Positions 17,368 through 25,348 of a stretch of DNA of 64,000 bases are shown here, piece after piece (position 1 is the stretch's first letter; each line of letters starts with the position of its first letter). The DNA is from Syntrophobotulus glycolicus DSM 8271 (GTDB taxonomy: Bacteria > Bacillota > Desulfitobacteriia > Desulfitobacteriales > Syntrophobotulaceae). The notes under the pieces were generated by a model that was given only the letters and a program-made list of their open reading frames with translations, ran no database searches and was not told where the DNA came from. The stretch is taken from positions 1,736,001 to 1,800,000 of the forward strand of contig NC_015172.1 of assembly GCF_000190635.1 (NCBI RefSeq). The letters run 5' to 3'. A program made the position numbers and the translations under genes.

Positions 17368-17493
17368 AAGATATCTCCAAAATCGGCAAAATGTAAAATA
17401 ATTTTCTCTGGTTAAGAGGAGAATAGATAAAAAGGAAAGAATAAAACAATTTGCAAATCCAAAAATGATTAATGGAAAAAAGGAGTTTTGCTC

Positions 17494-18609
17494 ATGAATG
17501 ATCCGCGTATCGACAACTTGGCATCCATCCTTATTGATTATTCGGTTGAATTAAAAACCGGGGAGAATATCCTGATTGAGGTTTCTGGCCTGGAGATACC
17601 TTTAGCAAAAGCAATAGCCCGTAAGGTCTATGAAGCAGGCGGAGTCCCCTATATCTCCATAACCAATCATACCTTACAGAGGGAAATATTGAAAGGACTC
17701 TCTGTCGAACAGGCCCAGAACATGGCCCGCTGGGATCTGGCAAGAATGAAAGATATGCAGGCCTATATAGGGATCAGAGCAGGGGAGAATGTGAATGAAC
17801 TGGCAGATGTGCCTTCCGAGCAGATGAAAATTTATATGTCCCACTATTCGCAGCCGGTTCACTCCGAACAGAGGGTGAAGCATACCCGCTGGTGTGTAAT
17901 GAGATATCCCAATCCCTCGATGGCTCAATTGGCCGAGATGAGCACAGAGGCCTTTGAGGATCTTTATTTCCAGGTATGCAATCTGGATTATTCTAAAATG
18001 TCCAAGGCTATGGACCCGTTGAAAGAATTGATGGCAAAAACTGATCGGGTAAAAATTATCGGACCGGGGACAGACCTTGCTTTTTCCATTAAGGGTATGC
18101 CGGCAATAAAATGCGATGGCAAAATGAATCTCCCCGATGGGGAAATATTCACCGCCCCAGTCATTGATTCTGTCAATGGGAAACTTACCTATAACACTCC
18201 GGCCGTTTATCAGGGATATACCTTTGAAAATATTTCCCTGACCTTTGAAAATGGAAAAATCATTCAAGCGGCTGCCAATAATACGGAAAAAATCAATAAG
18301 ATTCTGGATACGGATCAGGGCGCAAGATTTATCGGCGAGTTTGCTTTAGGGGTCAATCCTTTTGTTCTAAAGCCGATGAAGGACACACTTTTTGATGAAA
18401 AAATTGACGGGAGCTTTCACTTTACTCCCGGTGCGGCCTATGAAGAATGTGACAATGGCAATCAATCTGCCATTCATTGGGATTTGGTTTGTATTCAAAG
18501 GCCAGAGTACGGCGGGGGAGAAATCTATTTTGATGATTTGCTGGTGCGCAAGGACGGCAGGTTTGTTTTGCCGGAGCTTGAGGTGCTGAATCCCGAGAAC
18601 CTGAAATAA
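17494..18609 (+). CDS. M29-family aminopeptidase
   Basis: A cytoplasmic metallo-aminopeptidase of 371 residues, M29 (AmpS/thermophilic PepS) family, which releases N-terminal amino acids with a two-metal centre. Family features seen include YSVELKTGENILIEV at the N-terminus, RYPNPSMAQLAEMST in the middle, DGKMNLPDGEIFTAP, the FALGVNP segment, and GAAYEECDNGNQSAIHWD near the C-terminus. I choose the ATG at 17494 because AAAAAGGAG is correctly spaced; a TTG two codons earlier lies too close. It starts a three-gene operon with a dehydrogenase and the CCA transferase. Confidence 0.9.
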   Translation: MNDPRIDNLASILIDYSVELKTGENILIEVSGLEIPLAKAIARKVYEAGGVPYISITNHTLQREILKGLSVEQAQNMARWDLARMKDMQAYIGIRAGENVNELADVPSEQMKIYMSHYSQPVHSEQRVKHTRWCVMRYPNPSMAQLAEMSTEAFEDLYFQVCNLDYSKMSKAMDPLKELMAKTDRVKIIGPGTDLAFSIKGMPAIKCDGKMNLPDGEIFTAPVIDSVNGKLTYNTPAVYQGYTFENISLTFENGKIIQAAANNTEKINKILDTDQGARFIGEFALGVNPFVLKPMKDTLFDEKIDGSFHFTPGAAYEECDNGNQSAIHWDLVCIQRPEYGGGEIYFDDLLVRKDGRFVLPELEVLNPENLK

Positions 18610-18635
18610 AGATGATCACGAGGAGAAATTTCGAA

Positions 18636-19574
18636 ATGAGATTAATCAGCAGTGTTTCTCTGACCGAGGAAAACATGGGGAAATTGAGAGAGCTTTGTCC
18701 CGGAATAGAGATTGTCCAAGTCAGGAGCTTGAGTGAACCGGACGATAAGGCTGAAGTGCTCTTGACTTATGGCTGGGATGTAAAAAAAGAAACGTTGGAT
18801 CTTTTTCCGAATCTGCGGTGGCTCCAATCTCTGAGTGCCGGGGTTGACATGCTGCCTTTAAAGGCAATAGCGGAAAAGGGAATCAGGCTGGCCAATGTTC
18901 AGGGGGCCCACAAGATTCAAATGAGCGAGCATGTAATCTGGTCCATGCTGATGCTATTAAGGCAAGGAGCAGTTTTTGTTCATCAGCAGGACCATAAAAG
19001 CTTCAGTGCAAAACCGAAAATAGATGAAATGTATGGAAAAACCGTGTGTATCGTTGGAGCGGGAACGATTGGCCGGGAAATCGCCTTAAAATGCTCCGCT
19101 TTTGGCATGAAGGTGATCGGGGTCTCCAGAGAGGGGAAACAAAGTGATGTTTTCTCCCGGTCCTATCAGGTCGAGAAGATGGCCGAAGCTCTTGGACAAA
19201 GTGATCTTGTCGTCGTCGTGCTGCCTTTAACGGATCAAACCAAAGGCTTTGTAAACAGGGATTTTATCGGGATGATGAAAGAGGGGACGATGCTCATCAA
19301 TGTGGCCAGAGGGCCGGTAGCCGATGAGGAGGCTCTGATTGAAGGACTGCAAAACGGGCGGATCAAAGCTGCCGCTTTGGATGTCTTTGTGCAGGAGCCC
19401 TTGCCTGAAGACAGTCCGCTTTGGTCGATGGAAAATGTATTGATTACCCCGCACATTGGCGGGCGTACCATTCAGGCCTCGGAACGCATGTGGGAAGTGT
19501 TTCAGGAAAATTTAAGAAACTACCCTGATTTTTGTCGGATGAAAGGACTTATTGATCTGGAGGAAGGCTATTGA
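18636..19574 (+). CDS. D-isomer-specific 2-hydroxyacid dehydrogenase
   Basis: A 312-residue NAD(P)-dependent dehydrogenase of the D-2-hydroxyacid family. The nucleotide motif GAGTIG is near residue 138, and the catalytic triad is seen as Arg in NVARGPVAD, Glu in FVQEPLPEDSPLW and His in TPHIGG. It most resembles the GhrA-like, glyoxylate/hydroxypyruvate-type branch, but the substrate cannot be fixed. The start at 18636 is chosen for its ACGAGGAG site; an ATG eight codons earlier lies right at the end of the previous gene. Its stop overlaps the TTG start of cca. Confidence 0.9.
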   Translation: MRLISSVSLTEENMGKLRELCPGIEIVQVRSLSEPDDKAEVLLTYGWDVKKETLDLFPNLRWLQSLSAGVDMLPLKAIAEKGIRLANVQGAHKIQMSEHVIWSMLMLLRQGAVFVHQQDHKSFSAKPKIDEMYGKTVCIVGAGTIGREIALKCSAFGMKVIGVSREGKQSDVFSRSYQVEKMAEALGQSDLVVVVLPLTDQTKGFVNRDFIGMMKEGTMLINVARGPVADEEALIEGLQNGRIKAAALDVFVQEPLPEDSPLWSMENVLITPHIGGRTIQASERMWEVFQENLRNYPDFCRMKGLIDLEEGY

Positions 19575-21172
19575 TCAAGATGAGTGATTTCCAAAGGGAC
19601 GTTCTTCATATTCTGCAAAACGTGTCCGACACCTGGATTGTCGGGGGAGCAGTACGTGATCAGATTCTTGGCTTGGCGGCCAGGGATTTGGATCTTGTTA
19701 CCATGCTTGATCCGGTCTCAGTGCGAAGCGTACTGGAGAAGCATCGGTATAAGGTCCATCATATTGGGATACCCTTTGGAACGCTTACCGTATTTCAAGA
19801 TGAGCAGAGAATAGATATCATTCATACTGATGATTTGGAGACAGATGCCCAAAGGCGGGATTTCACCATAAACTGTATTTATCAAAACAGTAAAACCGGT
19901 GAAATATTTGACCCGTTTCAAGGAAGGGAGGATTTAGAGAAAAGGCAGATCAAGACCTGCGGAAGGGCGGAGGATAGATTTACTGAAGATCCTGTCCGGA
20001 TTTTGCGCATGATCAGGTTTGCTCACAGACAGGCTTTTACAATTGAAGAAAATACCTGGAAAAGCGCCCGCGCTTCCTTGGCCTTACTGGAAAAAGCGGC
20101 CCCTGAACGGACTACGGGAGAACTGGTGCAAATCCTGCTCGCCGATCGTGTGGTTGACGGAGTCAGGCTTTTGGATGAACTGGGCTATTGGGACAGGTTT
20201 ATTCCTGAGTTAACGAGGCTCAAAGGACTCGTCCAAAATCAATACCACTCTTTGGATGTCTGGGAACATACTATGGCTGTTCTTCAAGCTTTGCCTTCTG
20301 ATTTATTGATGAGGCTGGCCGGGCTCTTTCATGATTTAGGAAAATGGGGGACAGCTAGCCGTGAATGCACGTTGAGGGGAGTCCTCCGAAAAGGTGCCGC
20401 CGGTTTTTTTGTTGATCAGTTTAAAATCATTGGCACAAGAGGAGACAAGGAACCGGGCAGACAGTTAAAACATTTGGTTGGGCAGGGAATAACCATCCTG
20501 GGGGCAAGATTAGACAATGATCAGGACACGGTCCAATTGAAAAAAGTATTATCAGAAGAAGAGGATCTTCCCAGAGGGCTGCAGCTGCTTCCCAACGGGA
20601 AAAGGCATTTTTTAAATCACGAAAGCGAAAGTGCTCTCATCCTGAAAAAAATTCTGAAAAGATATCATTTTGCGATGTATTTTCCGGGTGCCGGTCAAAA
20701 GAGGGAAGAAGAACTCCTGTTTATTGTAGCCAGTCATTTGAAAGGAACTCTGACCTTTAGGCCTGAGCTGAGAAAAATAAAATCCCGCTTATCTTTCCAG
20801 ACCAGGGCAGCTTCGCTTGTCTGGGAAATATGCTGGGATAACAGGCAGTTTCATTTGCAGTTGATACAGAATTTTCTTCTCCTTTGGAAAGCGGATTATT
20901 ATGCAGGAAAGACGCATACCGGGGAAGAAGAGGAAACTTTCGAAGAAATCATCAGGCAAATCACTCAGATTGCCCTGTGGCAGGCCGAGAATATCGATAA
21001 AATAGACTGGCAGATCTTTTATCCATTCATTCAGAATAAACAACTGACAGGAAGAAGAATCGGTGAATTCAAAAATATCGTCTTACGGGAAATGATGGTG
21101 GAAAAGAGGAGCATCCTGCAAGAACCGTTTTTGCAGCAGCTCTATGCCAAATATGCGAATAAATTTATTTAA
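19571..21172 (+). CDS. cca: CCA tRNA nucleotidyltransferase with an expanded HD domain
   Basis: The enzyme that adds or repairs the 3' CCA of tRNAs (or a poly(A) polymerase relative). The nucleotidyltransferase head is clear: IVGGAVRDQILGL and RDLDLV, RRDFTINCI, and FTEDPVRILRMIRFAHR. A C-terminal HD domain follows with HDLGK at residues 254-258. In related enzymes the next conserved motif (GHE.xSA) comes some 20-30 residues later; here NHESESALIL is near 349, so about 70 residues are inserted. Total length is 533, longer than most. The TTG start overlaps the stop of the dehydrogenase and has GGAGGAAGG in front. It overlaps the convergent aminotransferase gene by 8 bases. Confidence 0.9.
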   Translation: MIKMSDFQRDVLHILQNVSDTWIVGGAVRDQILGLAARDLDLVTMLDPVSVRSVLEKHRYKVHHIGIPFGTLTVFQDEQRIDIIHTDDLETDAQRRDFTINCIYQNSKTGEIFDPFQGREDLEKRQIKTCGRAEDRFTEDPVRILRMIRFAHRQAFTIEENTWKSARASLALLEKAAPERTTGELVQILLADRVVDGVRLLDELGYWDRFIPELTRLKGLVQNQYHSLDVWEHTMAVLQALPSDLLMRLAGLFHDLGKWGTASRECTLRGVLRKGAAGFFVDQFKIIGTRGDKEPGRQLKHLVGQGITILGARLDNDQDTVQLKKVLSEEEDLPRGLQLLPNGKRHFLNHESESALILKKILKRYHFAMYFPGAGQKREEELLFIVASHLKGTLTFRPELRKIKSRLSFQTRAASLVWEICWDNRQFHLQLIQNFLLLWKADYYAGKTHTGEEEETFEEIIRQITQIALWQAENIDKIDWQIFYPFIQNKQLTGRRIGEFKNIVLREMMVEKRSILQEPFLQQLYAKYANKFI

Positions 21173-22328
21173 TTCTTCGGGAGACAAACCTGTTCATTCT
21201 TCTTAAGGCTTCCCGGAGCTGTTCTACGGAATACGCATAGGAACAACGGATATAACCTTCCCCGCAGGGACCAAAGGCAGTGCCGGGAACAACGGCGACT
21301 TTTTCTTCTTTTAAAAGCTGTTCGGTAAACTCCTCAGAACACAGGCCGGTGACAGTAATATTCGGGAAGGTGTAGAAAGCCCCAAGAGGTTCAAAACAGG
21401 TAAGCCCCATCTCTTTATAGCCATGCAGCAGCAATCTCCGGCGGCGGTCATATTCCAAAACCATCTCACTCTTGGCCGATTCTCCGGAACGCAAGGCTTC
21501 CAAAGCGGCAATTTGAGCCATGATGGGGGCACAGAGAATCGTATACTGATGGATTCTGGTCATGGTTTGAATGATGTCAGGATGTCCGGCCGCATATCCC
21601 ACACGCCATCCGGTCATGGCATGAGATTTGGAAAAACCGCTGATATGCAGGGTCCTGTTCCGCATAAAGGGAAGAGAGGCAAAAGGGGTATGTGTTCCCT
21701 CATAAGTCAAATCAGAGTAGATTTCATCTGAAATCACAATGAGATTATTTTCCGAGGCAAACCTGGCAATGGGCAGCAGGTCATTACGGGTCATGACAGC
21801 ACCGGTAGGATTATTGGGATAAGAGAGAATAAGAATTTTGCAGTTTGGGGTATAGACCATCTGCAGGTCTTCGACCTGCAAACGGAAGTTATTTTCTTCA
21901 CGCAAAGGGACATGGTATACTTCTGCTCCGGCCAGTGAGGCGCAGGCAGCGTAGGAGACATAAGAAGGATCGGGGATCAATATTCCGTCCCCCGGTGTGA
22001 TCAGAGCGCGCAAAGCCAGGTCAATGGATTCACTGGCTCCAACTGTAACCAGAAGCTCATTTTCAGGGTCATATTCCAAACCCTGATGCTTGGCCAGATA
22101 TTTGGAAAGCTCCCGGCGCAGCTCGATCAGGCCGGCATTGCTGGTATACATTGTTTGACCCTGTTCAATCGAAAAAATGGCGCTTTCCCGCATGATCCAA
22201 GGTGTAGCGAAATCAGGCTCACCCACTCCGAGGGATATGACGTCTTCGATCATGGAGGCCATATCAAAATATTTGCGGATTCCCGAAGGTTTAAGATTGG
22301 CGGCAACCGGTGACAGGTATTTTTTCAT
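21165..22328 (-). CDS. PLP-dependent class I/II aminotransferase
   Basis: A fold-type I aminotransferase of 387 residues. The PLP lysine is Lys234 in ISGFSKSHAMTGWRVGY; YPNNPTGAV, SDEIYSDLTYEG and the GVGEPDF substrate segment are all typical of the aspartate/aromatic aminotransferase group. The exact amino donor cannot be decided from the sequence. It is transcribed just after the Lrp-type regulator gene, with a 4-base overlap, so the regulator probably responds to an amino acid related to this enzyme. Convergent 8-base overlap with cca at the other end. Confidence 0.92.
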   Translation of the reverse strand: MKKYLSPVAANLKPSGIRKYFDMASMIEDVISLGVGEPDFATPWIMRESAIFSIEQGQTMYTSNAGLIELRRELSKYLAKHQGLEYDPENELLVTVGASESIDLALRALITPGDGILIPDPSYVSYAACASLAGAEVYHVPLREENNFRLQVEDLQMVYTPNCKILILSYPNNPTGAVMTRNDLLPIARFASENNLIVISDEIYSDLTYEGTHTPFASLPFMRNRTLHISGFSKSHAMTGWRVGYAAGHPDIIQTMTRIHQYTILCAPIMAQIAALEALRSGESAKSEMVLEYDRRRRLLLHGYKEMGLTCFEPLGAFYTFPNITVTGLCSEEFTEQLLKEEKVAVVPGTAFGPCGEGYIRCSYAYSVEQLREALRRMNRFVSRRIK

Positions 22329-22819
22329 GGTGTCATCATGAGACGTTGAGGTCTCTCCTCCTTACCTTCGAATTCCACACCATCTTCTTTATAGCGTTTA
22401 AGAATAAACCGTGTGGAGGTATTTTCAATTACCTCAAGAGGGGACAGCTTTTCGGAGACAAACTCAGCTATCTCATACATATTTCTGCCTTCAATAACCA
22501 GACAGAGGTCATGGTCGCCGGACATGAGAAACACGGATTTGATTTCCGGGAATTTTTGAAAACGCTGGGCTATTTTATCATAGCCGTGGCCGCGCTGTGA
22601 TGTAACCTTAATATCAATAAAGGCGGTAACCCGGTCTTCCTCAAGCTTTTGCCAATTGACAAGCAATCCGTATTTGGCTATGATTTTTTCTTTTTCCCAC
22701 TGTTTGATTTTTGCTGATATATATTCAACTGACAAGCCGGTTTGAATGGAAAGCTCTTCTGGATTCAATCGGCAGTCTTGGGATAACAAACGAAGAAGCT
22801 TTTGATCTTCAGGAAGCAT
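22325..22819 (-). CDS. Lrp/AsnC-family transcriptional regulator
   Basis: A 164-residue Lrp/AsnC regulator: an N-terminal winged HTH (residues 1-60; LLRLLSQDCRLNPEELS then a recognition helix), and a C-terminal RAM/AsnC effector domain (about 70-140) with the FLMSGDHDLCLVIEG segment that forms the amino-acid pocket. I choose the ATG at 22819, since MLPEDQKLLRLL matches the usual start of this family; an ATG 13 codons upstream has no such match. The spacing from AAAGGGG is long (about 11 bases), and a TTG two codons upstream is an alternative. It overlaps the aminotransferase start by 4 bases (ATGA), a sign of coupling. Confidence 0.9.
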   Translation of the reverse strand: MLPEDQKLLRLLSQDCRLNPEELSIQTGLSVEYISAKIKQWEKEKIIAKYGLLVNWQKLEEDRVTAFIDIKVTSQRGHGYDKIAQRFQKFPEIKSVFLMSGDHDLCLVIEGRNMYEIAEFVSEKLSPLEVIENTSTRFILKRYKEDGVEFEGKEERPQRLMMTP

Positions 22820-23006
22820 GTTTTTCAAGACCCCTTTCCAGGAAATATTAATAATCATATCATAAGCGGGAAAGCAATTACAACGATTACAAAGATAATT
22901 TCAAGAAAACCCCTGTAAAACAAGGAAGATCACTCCTGGGAACACGAAGTGAACTGAGGAATACATCCGTACAATCTGAATTTTTAAAATACAGGGAGGC
23001 TTACAA

Positions 23007-23561
23007 ATGAAGGGTAAATTTTTAAAACGATTAACAATATTTGCGGTATGGACAGTATTGCTTGGTATTAGTTTTTATACGGCTTTTGCAACAAAATCTG
23101 ATACCGCAGCAAATAAAGAACGACTTCAACAACTTCAAACTGAATATTCGAACAAACAACTTGAAATTGAAGCAGAGATTGGATCTATGCCCAGAAATAC
23201 TGAGGAAGATTGGAAAAAGATTAGGGAAGCTGAAAATAATCTCAAAAATATGCCTATGCAACCGGAAGCTAATCAGTTGATGCACGAATTATCAACACCA
23301 ATTTCTGAACAACCCAAGGAAAATCTTGAAACAAGAATCTTTTATTCAAGAGACGCCTTAGAGACTCAAAATTATATAGCTCTCGCAGCAGATGAAAAAG
23401 ATCCGGCGATTTTAGCAAGCTATCAGAAGTCCGCTAAAATTATGGAGCACAAAAAATCTCTGCTTGATCAAGTAGAAAAAGATTTCAAAGAGGGTAAAGG
23501 AACCTATGAAGAATGGAATAAACGTATTGATGAGTTAATGGCAATTGATCCGTGTCGCTAA
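23007..23561 (+). CDS. Exported coiled-coil hypothetical protein, 184 aa
   Basis: A protein of unknown function. Residues 9-29 form a hydrophobic signal anchor. The rest is strongly helical and charged, with predicted coiled coil around residues 37-80 (KERLQQLQTEYSNKQLEIE) and 145-175. No catalytic motif is visible. Base composition is AT-rich compared with the GC-rich convergent CoA-disulfide reductase gene, so the two have different histories. Start supported by ACAGGGAGG ahead of the ATG. The two genes overlap by 4 bases at their stops. Confidence 0.7.
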   Translation: MKGKFLKRLTIFAVWTVLLGISFYTAFATKSDTAANKERLQQLQTEYSNKQLEIEAEIGSMPRNTEEDWKKIREAENNLKNMPMQPEANQLMHELSTPISEQPKENLETRIFYSRDALETQNYIALAADEKDPAILASYQKSAKIMEHKKSLLDQVEKDFKEGKGTYEEWNKRIDELMAIDPCR

Positions 23562-25213
23562 TACTCACCTTCCGTCACAATTTTATAAAACCGGTATCCT
23601 CCGGAAAGATTTAAGCAGTCAAAGCCGTTTTGAAAGAGAATCCGGCAGGCGATATAGCTGCGCAGGCCGCTCTGGCAGTAAACATATACTGTCTTGGAGC
23701 GGTCGATCTCTGAAAGCTTCTCCCGCAGAACGTTCAGGGGAATGTGAACCGCGCCGGGGATGTATCCCTTGTCATATTCTTGATCCGTGCGCACATCGAG
23801 TATCAGGGTGTTTGCGTTTTGCCTTGCTGTCGCCACGTCATGCCAATGGAATTGGCGGACCTTGTGCGTGAGCAGGTTTTCTATGGCGAAACCGACCATA
23901 TTGACCGGGTCTTTGGCCGAGGAAAAGGGTGGGGCGTAACAAAGCTCCAGCTCGGCAAGATCATAAGCGGTCATTCCCGCCCGGATAGCTGTGGCAAGCA
24001 CGTCACACCGCTTGTCAACCCCTTCGAAACCAATAAGCTGCGCGCCTAAGATGTGCCCCGTTTTTCTGTCAAACAAAGTTTTCATGCTGATGTTGGAAGC
24101 TCCCGGATAATAGGTGGCATGGGATGCGGAATACGTATGGATTTTGTCGAAGTCGAGCCCGGCTGCTTTTGCCCCGCTTTCGTTGAGTCCTGTGGAGGCC
24201 ACGGTCATGTCAAAGAGCTTCAGTATACTGGAACCTTGCGATCCCTTGTATCTGCTGTCAAGACCACAGATGTGGTCCGCCGCAATGCGCCCTTGCTTAT
24301 TCGCGGGGCCTGCCAGCGGAATATAAGCAGGGCCTTTGCTGACCAGGTGGGTGACCTCAACTGCGTCGCCAACGGCATAGATATGCTCATTTGAGGTGCG
24401 CATGTGCTCGTCCACAAGGAGCGCTCCCCGCGCGTTTGTCTCGAGACCGGCGCTTTTTGCCAAACCGGTATCAGGACGGACACCTACTGACATCAACACC
24501 ATATCGGCATGAAGAATGCCGCCGTTAGCCAATTCTACCCCCAGCAAGGCCTCGTCCGGATGAAATGCCTTTACCGCACAGCCAAGCAGGAGCTTAACCC
24601 CTTCCTGCAGCAGGTAGCGGTGCACCTCGCAGGCCATGTCATAATCAAGCGGGCCGATCACATGATCCGCGGACTCCACGACAGTGACCTGAATTCCTTT
24701 GCGGACAAGATTTTCCGCCATCTCAAGGCCGATAAAACCGCCCCCGACGATAACCACCGTTTTCGGGCGGGCGTTTTGTATGTGCTCTTGGATACGGTAA
24801 GTATCGGGGATGGTCCGCAGAGTAAAGATACGCGCATCCTCAATGCCGGGCAGCGGTGGGCGGACAGGCTCCGCTCCTGGCGCCAGGATCAGCTTATCAT
24901 AGCATTCCTCATCGTCTTTTCCGTTTTCCAGATTCCGTACCAGCACGATCTTACGGGCGGGATCAATGGTAATGGCTTCCTGTCTGATCCGTACATCCAC
25001 CGCAAACCGATTCCGGAAGCTCTGCGGCGTCTGCAGCGTAAGTTCTTCTTTGTCTGTAATCTCGCCGCCTATGAAATAGGGTAACCCGCAGTTGGCGTAG
25101 GAGATATATTCTCCGCGCTCCAGCAGGATGATATCCGCCTTTTCGTCCAGCCTGCGCAGACGGGCTGCTGCTGAGGCACCGCCGGCCACGCCACCAATAA
25201 CCACTGTTTTCAC
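23558..25213 (-). CDS. CoA-disulfide reductase with C-terminal rhodanese domain
   Basis: A 551-residue FAD-dependent reductase of the CoADR-RHD type. Residues 1-440 form the flavin reductase: GGVAGGASAAARLRRL binds FAD, Cys42 in SYANCGLPYF is the redox-active single cysteine typical of CoA-disulfide reductases and NADH oxidases, and VVIVGGGFIGLEMAENL binds NAD(P)H. Residues from about 455 form a rhodanese domain with VYCQSGLRS, the active Cys included. Such fusions reduce CoA disulfides, persulfides or polysulfides. The gene is visibly more GC-rich than its neighbours, suggesting acquisition by transfer. It starts with GTG, which overlaps the stop of a short upstream reading frame. Confidence 0.92.
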   Translation of the reverse strand: MKTVVIGGVAGGASAAARLRRLDEKADIILLERGEYISYANCGLPYFIGGEITDKEELTLQTPQSFRNRFAVDVRIRQEAITIDPARKIVLVRNLENGKDDEECYDKLILAPGAEPVRPPLPGIEDARIFTLRTIPDTYRIQEHIQNARPKTVVIVGGGFIGLEMAENLVRKGIQVTVVESADHVIGPLDYDMACEVHRYLLQEGVKLLLGCAVKAFHPDEALLGVELANGGILHADMVLMSVGVRPDTGLAKSAGLETNARGALLVDEHMRTSNEHIYAVGDAVEVTHLVSKGPAYIPLAGPANKQGRIAADHICGLDSRYKGSQGSSILKLFDMTVASTGLNESGAKAAGLDFDKIHTYSASHATYYPGASNISMKTLFDRKTGHILGAQLIGFEGVDKRCDVLATAIRAGMTAYDLAELELCYAPPFSSAKDPVNMVGFAIENLLTHKVRQFHWHDVATARQNANTLILDVRTDQEYDKGYIPGAVHIPLNVLREKLSEIDRSKTVYVYCQSGLRSYIACRILFQNGFDCLNLSGGYRFYKIVTEGEY

Positions 25214-25269
25214 ACGCTCACCGCCTTCTCTGTTTTTCCCGAACCTGATTTATTTCGGTAAAAAAGCAT
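25210..25269 (-). CDS. Short upstream reading frame (19 codons) coupled to the CoADR gene
   Basis: A 19-codon frame (MLFYRNKSGSGKTEKAVSV) with a strong ribosome site, GGAGG at 7 bases before the ATG. Its TGA overlaps the GTG start of the CoA-disulfide reductase (GTGA), while the reductase's own upstream region has only GGCGGTGAG. It may be a leader peptide that couples translation. It is too short to judge by coding statistics, so it could also be chance. Confidence 0.4.
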   Translation of the reverse strand: MLFYRNKSGSGKTEKAVSV

Positions 25270-25294
25270 GTTCATTCCTCCAATAGATAGTGCA

Positions 25295-25320
25295 AGGGCG
25301 GGCAGCTTACGCCGCCCGCC
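25295..25320. repeat. GC-rich hairpin between aconitase and CoADR genes
   Basis: GGCGGGC and GCCCGCC form a stable hairpin around a loop of about 10 bases. No U-run follows on either strand. It lies between the reductase leader ORF and the 3' end of the aconitase gene, and may be a weak or factor-dependent terminator of the latter; the GC content matches the reductase gene. Confidence 0.5.
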
Positions 25321-25348
25321 TGAGAATCGAGATTTGATCAAATGACTG

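Noticed and set aside
24053-24394. Plus-strand open frames opposite the CoA-disulfide reductase
   Set aside because: High GC of the reductase gene creates open shadow frames; they show no domain, ribosome site or coding pattern of their own.
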